Source: Caldilineaceae bacterium (GTDB taxonomy: Bacteria > Chloroflexota > Anaerolineae > Caldilineales > Caldilineaceae). Taken from it: DNA of 64,000 bases. The position numbers and the translations under genes are program-made. Below are positions 58,609-64,000 of the stretch, one piece after another. The number at the start of each line of letters is the position of its first letter. The first letter of the stretch is position 1. The stretch is from assembly GCA_022821585.1 (NCBI GenBank), contig JAJEDI010000050.1, positions 212,421 through 276,420 on the forward strand, in the 5' to 3' direction. The notes beneath the pieces are model-generated. The model was given only the letters and a program-made list of their open reading frames with translations, ran no database searches and had not been told where the DNA came from.

Positions 58609-59772
58609 TTATCGTCCCACGACCTCCGCCACGTCGACAACGTAGATCTGCCGGCTGCCATCGTGGATCGAGTCAAAGCTGACCTGGCGCTCGTCGCGGC
58701 TCCAGCGGGGGTGCAGGTCGCAGCGGATCTCGCCGCGGAAGGGCTGGGGCGAGTGGAATCTGCCAAGTACGACCAGCCTCTCTTCGAGCATGTGCCAAAG
58801 CAGGAGGGCCTGGAGGTTGTCCTCATCCGGGTATTCATCGGTCAACAGCCAGGTGCCGTCGCGGGTAAAGCTGCAGTGGCCGTTTTTGGTCAGGACATCG
58901 GGCCGCACCTCCTGGTATTCGAGGGTCCTGTCGTTGATCAGGTAGTACTTTTGCCCCTCTTTCATCGTCACCCAGCCGAAGATCAGCTCACCGGTCAGCC
59001 AGTCGAAGTGCGACGCGCCCAGGTCTGTCACGATGCGCAGGTCTCCGCCTTCCATGCTGGCGGAAAGGAGGATCGTGTGCCTGATTTCTCTGGTTTCGTC
59101 CCGGTAACGGACAACAAAGGCGACGCGTGTGTCGTCGCGATTGATGATGGTGTGGTTGAACCAGATTTTGCGCGCCTGGACTTCGTCGTAATCGCTAAGA
59201 AAGTCGCGCGCTTCTTCGTAGGAGACCAGCACGCGGGCTTCACCGGTCTGCGTGTCCATGGTGTAGACGCCGTCCTCAGCGGGGTGGTTCTGATCGGCGA
59301 AGGGATCAGGAAGGCCGGCGTAGCCGACAACGGGGCGCAGCGACTTGAGGCGGGCATAGTTGAGGCCCAGGGCCTGACGGCCGTGGCGGGTCATGGCGCT
59401 AATCGGGTAGGGGAGGATACGTTTATGTCCGCTGTGAATATCCTGCACGACGCCGACGAAGCGGTCGTCATGACGGGCGTTGTAGGTGATCTGCCGGTCG
59501 GGGGCCGTTGGCAGCCAGTGCAACATTGAGCCCTGTTGCAGGTTCCAGGCCTGCGTTTCGGCCACGCCTTCGAACTTGCCCGTCTCCATGTCGACGAGAC
59601 CGACTAAGGCGGTGTCACCGGCGGCAGGCGGGCGGTCATGGAAGTCGGACTGCAGGCAGAGGTGGTACCGGCCGGTGGCGTTCCAGGGGCAGATGCCGTA
59701 GTAGCCGAAGAAGTGGTGCTTGGGGCCCTGGGTGATTGGGCGGGCGGGGAAGATTTTTTGTGATGTGGTCAT
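58609..59772 (-). CDS. Beta-propeller protein, PL22-like family, subgroup B (paralog B3)
   Basis: 387 aa from the ATG at 59772, the same length as B1, which supports both starts; the track start adds 14 residues. Motifs as in B1/B2: ITQGPKHHFFGYYGICPWN, KIWFNHTIINRDDTRVAFVV (Pro of WFNHP replaced by Thr), GASHFDWLTGELIFGW (the Cys of the SHCDW motif replaced by Phe), NGHCSFTRDGTWLLTD and RCDLHPRWSRDERQVSFDS. First propeller after SBP3, separated by 308 bp. The two replacements near conserved His residues could mark functional divergence. Confidence 0.65.
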   Translation of the reverse strand: MTTSQKIFPARPITQGPKHHFFGYYGICPWNATGRYHLCLQSDFHDRPPAAGDTALVGLVDMETGKFEGVAETQAWNLQQGSMLHWLPTAPDRQITYNARHDDRFVGVVQDIHSGHKRILPYPISAMTRHGRQALGLNYARLKSLRPVVGYAGLPDPFADQNHPAEDGVYTMDTQTGEARVLVSYEEARDFLSDYDEVQARKIWFNHTIINRDDTRVAFVVRYRDETREIRHTILLSASMEGGDLRIVTDLGASHFDWLTGELIFGWVTMKEGQKYYLINDRTLEYQEVRPDVLTKNGHCSFTRDGTWLLTDEYPDEDNLQALLLWHMLEERLVVLGRFHSPQPFRGEIRCDLHPRWSRDERQVSFDSIHDGSRQIYVVDVAEVVGR

Positions 59773-60080
59773 AATCTCACTTGCATCACTTAATGCGGCC
59801 TTCAGCGGACGCAACGCAGCGACATGGTAAACCGGCCGACATCCTCTTCCCCGCGTCCGGCGCAGGCGCTGTCGTGCACTGTAGAGGCGTATGGGCTCGA
59901 AGGTCGGGTGCGCCGAGCAGGGCCAGCGCGCTGCCGCGGGCGCAACCGTCTCCGGCAGGCCCGCGGCCTCTACACGCGCGATTCTACTTTCATGTACTCC
60001 ACTTGGCTATAGCAGTTCTTACAGACAGAACTGAAAGAATCGAGATCGCTTCCGGCGCGTCGAACTGCCTCGAAGTCGGA
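59773..60080. other. Intergenic region between SBP3 and paralog B3 (308 bp)
   Basis: No gene, promoter or hairpin terminator stands out. The short plus ORFs covering it are part of a long antisense shadow of SBP3. Confidence 0.45.
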
Positions 60081-62084
60081 CTACGTGTCCTCACCGGCGC
60101 GGATGAAGTATTGCTCCATCCCGGTATTCGAAGGCGAGCGCGGCTGGTCGTCAAACATGCCGTCTTCGGGCACGTTGCGGAAGTAGTTCTTGACGATCAC
60201 CGGCTGCGGGGGGGCAGTGGTGACACCGATTTGCCAGAGGTTCTCCATGTTGAGCTCGAGGATCTGGCGGAACAGTGCGTGCTGCGTCTCCACATCGACA
60301 GTCGTCTTGATCTCTTCCCAGATCTCGATTGCCTTCAGAATGTCGCCGGTGGGCTCAAACCCCTCTTTGCCGCCGCTGTTGTAGTAGAAGGCGTACTGCC
60401 GCAGAGCATAGTTGTTGACGATCGGGACGAAGGAGCGCGGTTCGATGAAGGGGTTCCACTCGCCGCTGCTATGCCAAACGCCGAGGTCCAACTCGTTGGC
60501 GCTGAGGCGCTGCCCGAAGAGGCTGCGGTCGATTTCGGTACTGATCAGCTCCAGCCCGATCTCCTTCCATTGGGAGGTCAGCAGTTCGGCGATGTCGCCC
60601 CAAGCGGCAAAGATTGCCACATACTCAAACACCAGGCTGAGCCGCTCTCCGTCGGGTCGCAGCCTGTAGCCCTCGTCGTCGCGCTCGGTGAGACCCATTT
60701 CATCCAGGTAGGCGTTGGCTTGATCGGGGTCGTGCTCGGTCATGCTTATGGCCTGAGGCTCCCAGTAGACGGGCGAGTTCTTGGTGGGGGATACCTGGGT
60801 GGGTTCTGTCTGACCCAGATAGACAGCTTCGTTGATGTCCGCACGATTCATGCCGAGCGAGAGCGCGTAGCGGAAGCGCTTGTCCTGGACGATTTCTCGC
60901 AGCACTGGATCTTTGTTTGTGTGATTGAGATGGAGGACGGTATCGGTTACCTGCCCTCTATTCCACAGCATGACGCGGTAGTTGCCCCGCTCGCGGTTCT
61001 CCATGAACAGGGGCACGTTGTCGAAGGTGATGTGGCGCAGCTGCATGTCCACTTCGCCCTGGATGGCGCGCAGGTTGAGCTGGTCCTTGCCGTCGACCAG
61101 ACTCCAGTGGATGGCATCGATATAGGGCAGCTGGTTGCCTTCGGGATCGACCTTCCAGTAGAAGGCATTGCGATCGGCGACCAGCGGATCGCTGTGCGAC
61201 GGCGTGCTGAGGTTCCAGGGAAGGTAGCTGGGGGTGTCGGGATTGCGCCTGGTATCCGGTTTTGTGCCGAAGAGCTGGTACCAGTGCTCGACACCGGCAT
61301 CCTTCATCATGGCTTCGAGCTCGTCCTTGTCGGCATAGTCGACGTGGAACTGTTTCAGGTAGTGGGCGCAGTATCTGGCGAATCTGTCCCCCCACAGAGA
61401 GCCAAGCACATTGATGAACAGTGCATAGGGAGCCGCAAACTTGAATTCGACTTTGTAGTCATCCAGTTTCGAGATCACCACAGGCTCGCCGGCGACGATG
61501 AGCCAGTTGGGGAAAGAGGGGGTCAGATCTTCGTTGAGGAGCACGTCCTCATAGTAGAAGAGGAGGTCATTGGCCGTGTACGGCTCGCCGTCAGACCATT
61601 TCATTCCCGGGCGGAGGTTGAAGGTGAAGGTGGAGCCGTCGTCCGACACTTCCCAGCTTTCAAAGACGTTGGGGTTGATCTGGGTTCCGTCCTTGTTGTA
61701 GCGAACGAGGTGCTCACCGCCGACTTTGCCGCCCAACTGGTTGTCACTGGCAGAGGTCGCCAGCCGGTTCCAGATTCCGCCGTAGTCACCGATCTCTTCT
61801 TCGGGGGTGATGACCAAGGGTTCGTTCGGCAGCCGCTCATCGACCGGCGGCAGGTCGCCGTTTGCCACCATTTCGGCGAGCATCGGCGCCTCGTTGTACT
61901 TGGAAGGCGCTGCGGCAGGTTCAGCCGCGGTTTCCGCGGCTGGCGCCTCGTCGGCTGCTGCCGCTTCTTCCGCGGGCGGTCCGCCGTCGGCGCCACAGGC
62001 CACGACGACTACGCCGGCAGCTGTAAACGCGGATACGCGCATGAACTCCCGCCGCGAAATCCTCTTGTTTGCTCTCTTCCGCAT
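60081..62084 (-). CDS. ABC transporter substrate-binding lipoprotein, family 5 (SBP3)
   Basis: 667 aa with AAGGAGG before the ATG. ISRREFMRVSA (Tat-like) and lipobox VVVAC (Cys near 30); linker with the shared APMLAEMVANGDLPPVDERLP; SBP_bac_5 signature FNLRPGMKWSDGEPYTANDLLFYYED, and RYALSLGMNRADINEAVY hinge. No permease or ATPase genes adjoin it; four propeller paralogs follow on the same strand. It probably loads the SBP1-operon transporter or one elsewhere with a related substrate. Confidence 0.9.
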   Translation of the reverse strand: MRKRANKRISRREFMRVSAFTAAGVVVVACGADGGPPAEEAAAADEAPAAETAAEPAAAPSKYNEAPMLAEMVANGDLPPVDERLPNEPLVITPEEEIGDYGGIWNRLATSASDNQLGGKVGGEHLVRYNKDGTQINPNVFESWEVSDDGSTFTFNLRPGMKWSDGEPYTANDLLFYYEDVLLNEDLTPSFPNWLIVAGEPVVISKLDDYKVEFKFAAPYALFINVLGSLWGDRFARYCAHYLKQFHVDYADKDELEAMMKDAGVEHWYQLFGTKPDTRRNPDTPSYLPWNLSTPSHSDPLVADRNAFYWKVDPEGNQLPYIDAIHWSLVDGKDQLNLRAIQGEVDMQLRHITFDNVPLFMENRERGNYRVMLWNRGQVTDTVLHLNHTNKDPVLREIVQDKRFRYALSLGMNRADINEAVYLGQTEPTQVSPTKNSPVYWEPQAISMTEHDPDQANAYLDEMGLTERDDEGYRLRPDGERLSLVFEYVAIFAAWGDIAELLTSQWKEIGLELISTEIDRSLFGQRLSANELDLGVWHSSGEWNPFIEPRSFVPIVNNYALRQYAFYYNSGGKEGFEPTGDILKAIEIWEEIKTTVDVETQHALFRQILELNMENLWQIGVTTAPPQPVIVKNYFRNVPEDGMFDDQPRSPSNTGMEQYFIRAGEDT

Positions 62085-62389
62085 CGTCTGCCTCCTTGAG
62101 CAGTGTGAAGGACTCTATATATTCTACTTTTCAGGGAGTAATCAAAGTTTGCGAGCTAAACGCCGGCGTCCCTGGAGCTAGTTGTACGGTGGGGTGGAAG
62201 GCGGCTGATCTGGCCGCCGCCATCTCCCTATAATCGGAAGATCGACGGCAGCCAAATTGCCATCCGCTATACTTTGCAGACCGCGCGCAAGGCGCGTGTC
62301 GCAATTGGATGGTTCCCAATCCCTCGCAGAAAATCCTATCACAATCCGGCGGCTGGTACAACCGCAAAAAAAGCGCCTCCTGGCAGGCT
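62085..62389. other. Intergenic region upstream of SBP3 (305 bp)
   Basis: The left part holds the SBP3 promoter. Nothing recognised in the remaining ~200 bases before the FAH-family stop codon. Confidence 0.45.
62116..62145 (-). promoter_or_regulatory. Promoter of SBP3
   Basis: Minus strand TTGATT (62145-62140), 18-base spacer, TATATA (62121-62116). The -10 hexamer lies 32 bases before the start codon; the AT-rich patch contrasts with its GC-rich surroundings. Confidence 0.55.
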
Positions 62390-63235
62390 CTACCTGTCCC
62401 AGCTGCGGCCTGAGGGATCGGAGCAGTTGACAACGAGAGCCGGCCCCAGTTGGTCAATCTGCAGCCGAATCGTGTCGCCGTCCTGCACCGGTTCGAGGCC
62501 GAAGTGATGGGTGCCGGTGGCCACTACGTCGCCGGGCTGGAGGGGTAGCACGTTGGTTACCTCGGCCAGCAGCTCGGGAATGTGGCGGTCCATGTCAGCG
62601 GTGGTGATGTCATGCTTCTTTTGGTCATTGACCCAAAGCCGCACGTTGAGGTCGTTGGCGTTGGGGATTTCGTCGCGGGTTACGAGCACGGGACCCAAAG
62701 GCGCGAAGGTGTGCCAGGATTTGCCCAGGAAGAAGCCGCCAGGCAGGCCTCTGGCGGAGACGTCGATGAACTGTGTGTACCCGAAGACGTGATCCATTGC
62801 ATCTTCGGCGGCCAGATAGCTGGCCGGTTTGCCAATAACAATTGCCAGTTCCGGTTCGAAGTGAAAGACACTGGCCTCGGCGCTGGGCAGGATGACGGTG
62901 CCGCCGTGGCCGAGGGCGGCGTTGGGCGACTTGAGGAAAGCGTTGAAGAGGCCGCGTTCGGGCTTGGCCGGCTCGAGGTAGTTGCCGGCGAGGCAGACCA
63001 GCTGGCCAGGTCTAGGGACGGACGGACGGCAGGTGACATCGTCGAGGGAGACGCCGGTGGCGGAGGCGGCGGCGTCGCGAAGGCGGGGCTCGACGTTGTC
63101 CCAGTCGCAAATCAGCATCTGCATCATTTCCTGGGGGGAGTGATGGCCCTGGTCGGCGACGGCGGAGGAGACGTCGAGTACCTGGTCGCCATTCCAGACG
63201 CCCAGCTTGTAGTCATCGAAGAGGAGAAGTCGCAT
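62390..63235 (-). CDS. Fumarylacetoacetate hydrolase (FAH) family protein
   Basis: 281 aa from the ATG at 63235 with AAAGGAAAA upstream; the track start is 15 residues longer. FAH fold: catalytic/metal-binding block FHFEPELAIVIGKPASYL near 120-135 (first Glu), DVSARGLPGGFFLGKSWHTFAPLGP near 175, and the late LQPGDVVATGTHHFGLEPVQDGDTIRL. Metal-dependent enzymes that hydrolyse C-C bonds or act on 2-keto-3-deoxy acids and acylpyruvates. In this setting conversion of a 2-keto-3-deoxy sugar acid is attractive, but substrates vary widely. It is upstream of SBP3 on the same strand, 305 bp apart. Confidence 0.85.
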   Translation of the reverse strand: MRLLLFDDYKLGVWNGDQVLDVSSAVADQGHHSPQEMMQMLICDWDNVEPRLRDAAASATGVSLDDVTCRPSVPRPGQLVCLAGNYLEPAKPERGLFNAFLKSPNAALGHGGTVILPSAEASVFHFEPELAIVIGKPASYLAAEDAMDHVFGYTQFIDVSARGLPGGFFLGKSWHTFAPLGPVLVTRDEIPNANDLNVRLWVNDQKKHDITTADMDRHIPELLAEVTNVLPLQPGDVVATGTHHFGLEPVQDGDTIRLQIDQLGPALVVNCSDPSGRSWDR

Positions 63236-63856
63236 TGTATTTTCCTTTTGTTGTCCCTGATGGCGTTTTTTGTGGCGCACCGGCTCGGGGAAGCGAGCAG
63301 GGTTGTGCCGTCAGAACAGATGAGGTGGGTCGGTGGTTGATTGCACGCTGCTGTGGCATTGACGGGGGAATGCCATGCAAAACAGGGCCTATTGTACCAG
63401 AATGGACAGTTGGGGAGAATTGCCGTTGACCCTGGGCGGCATTGGGCGCCGGCGGGCTGTGTTCGGGCTGATTTCGGGCGTCGCCAGGCCGGAAGAGGAG
63501 TTGAACCGGTCCCGGGGACAGGTCATTCCAGCCACCTGCCAGCTTTCCGACCGCAAGGGGAGCAGGAAGGGCGAGTCCTGACAGTACATCCGAGCGAGAT
63601 TGTGCGCCATTCGAGGGAGGACGGCGCACACGCTTGAATCACTGCCCGGACCCGCCGAACGCAGTCCAATGGATACTGTTTCTCCAAATTGGACGGCGGC
63701 AGATAAGGGAGGCGAGAAAAGGATTAAGTCTGCGGAGTATGATGCTCTGCAGGGTCTGTCGGCTCCCTCTATCTGTCAGTAGAGATTGTATCAGATCATT
63801 TGTTCTATTGTCAAATGGAGAATGTGCGGGGGTGCAGTCCAATTTTGGAGTGAGAA

Positions 63857-63886
63857 GGGGCAGGCACAAGGCCTGCCCCTACGGGG
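63857..63886 (+). repeat. Palindromic intergenic repeat, single copy
   Basis: GGGGCAGGCACAAGGCCTGCCCCTACGGG: same architecture as the other copies with compensatory changes in both arms (GGCAGGC/GCCTGCC), which shows that pairing, not sequence, is conserved. Confidence 0.75.
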
Positions 63887-63889
63887 ATT

Positions 63890-64000
63890 TGGCGGGATTG
63901 GCGGGGCGTGGTCTGGCGAAACTCCTTCGATCGGACACCTGTTACAGATATCGACACCAGGTCGGCGAGGCATGTTGTAGGAGGGGGGGCGTTGCGGGGG
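63890..64000 (+). repeat. Dispersed intergenic element, copy 3 (cut by window end)
   Basis: GGCGGGGCGTGGTCTGGCGA, CTTCGATCGGACACCTGTTACAGATATCGACACCAGGTCG, GCGAGGCATGTTGTAGG and GGGGGGCGTTGCGGGGG align with the central block of copies 1 and 2. Confidence 0.7.

Larger units (their letters stand above)
63236..64000. other. Terminal intergenic region (765 bp)
   Basis: 63236-63850: no recognised gene or RNA; all ORFs are short and composition-driven. From 63857 a palindromic repeat and then a partial dispersed element run to the window end. Confidence 0.5.

Noticed and set aside
59781-62099. 772-aa plus-strand ORF
   Set aside because: It is antisense to the well-supported SBP3 gene; GC-rich codon bias leaves the opposite frame open. 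No domain or ribosome site.
62131-62457. 108-aa minus-strand ORF between SBP3 and the FAH gene
   Set aside because: Overlaps the FAH 3' end and the SBP3 promoter; composition not protein-like.

Overview
The window looks like chromosomal DNA from a GC-rich bacterium of the Chloroflexota, most likely a Caldilinea/Anaerolineae-like lineage. This is inferred, not proven. The grounds are frequent GTG/TTG starts, family-5 binding proteins with a Tat-type RR motif followed by a lipobox, several solute-binding paralogs, a Chloroflexota-style membrane operon, and dispersed palindromic GGGCACCCACAAGGGGTGCCC-type intergenic repeats. No rRNA, tRNA, CRISPR array, phage or insertion sequence was recognised.

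Layout. 1-3.7 kb: end of a surface-polysaccharide cluster (DegT-type aminotransferase, lipoprotein, two GT2 glycosyltransferases). 3.7-9.7 kb: lone tyrosine recombinase, D-aminoacylase-like amidohydrolase, subtilase lipoprotein, class I/II aminotransferase. 9.9-12.1 kb: gatC-gatA read leftward from a consensus promoter through a leader that can form mutually exclusive terminator and antiterminator hairpins; a divergent promoter serves an AAC(3)-type acetyltransferase. 13.7-15.8 kb: SDR and acyl-CoA dehydrogenase. 17-22.4 kb: nitrate assimilation (ferredoxin-type nitrite reductase, NarK-like transporter, molybdopterin nitrate reductase). 22.5-27.8 kb: methyltransferase with DUF2905, a LysM-PA14 secreted protein with a triplicated C-terminal module, and MurJ. 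27.8-33.5 kb: leftward catabolic genes (PhyH dioxygenase, two Gfo/Idh/MocA oxidoreductases, NAD epimerase, TIM-barrel isomerase) and a solitary VapB-like antitoxin. 33.7-39 kb: six uncharacterised, translationally coupled genes (three clear membrane proteins, a zinc-ribbon membrane protein and a MutL-like soluble protein), followed by a NTPase fused to an OmpR-type DNA-binding domain.

41-63 kb is a large leftward nutrient-acquisition region. A complete oligopeptide-type ABC transporter (SBP, two permeases, two ATPases) ends in a beta-propeller gene. A second SBP stands with a PsbP-like gene and an FG-GAP propeller. A third SBP heads a run of four more propellers, and an FAH-family hydrolase lies upstream. 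The five propellers are one family whose His-rich motif order resembles oligogalacturonate lyases (PL22). Uptake and processing of oligosaccharides, perhaps uronates, is a reasonable but untested hypothesis.

The non-coding parts are unusually structured: a 46-unit, strictly 10-bp minisatellite (53.3-53.8 kb) beside a broken VapB/CopG-type antitoxin gene; a roughly 0.4-kb dispersed element in two copies plus a third cut by the window end; and three palindromes spaced exactly 65 bp apart at 16.4 kb.
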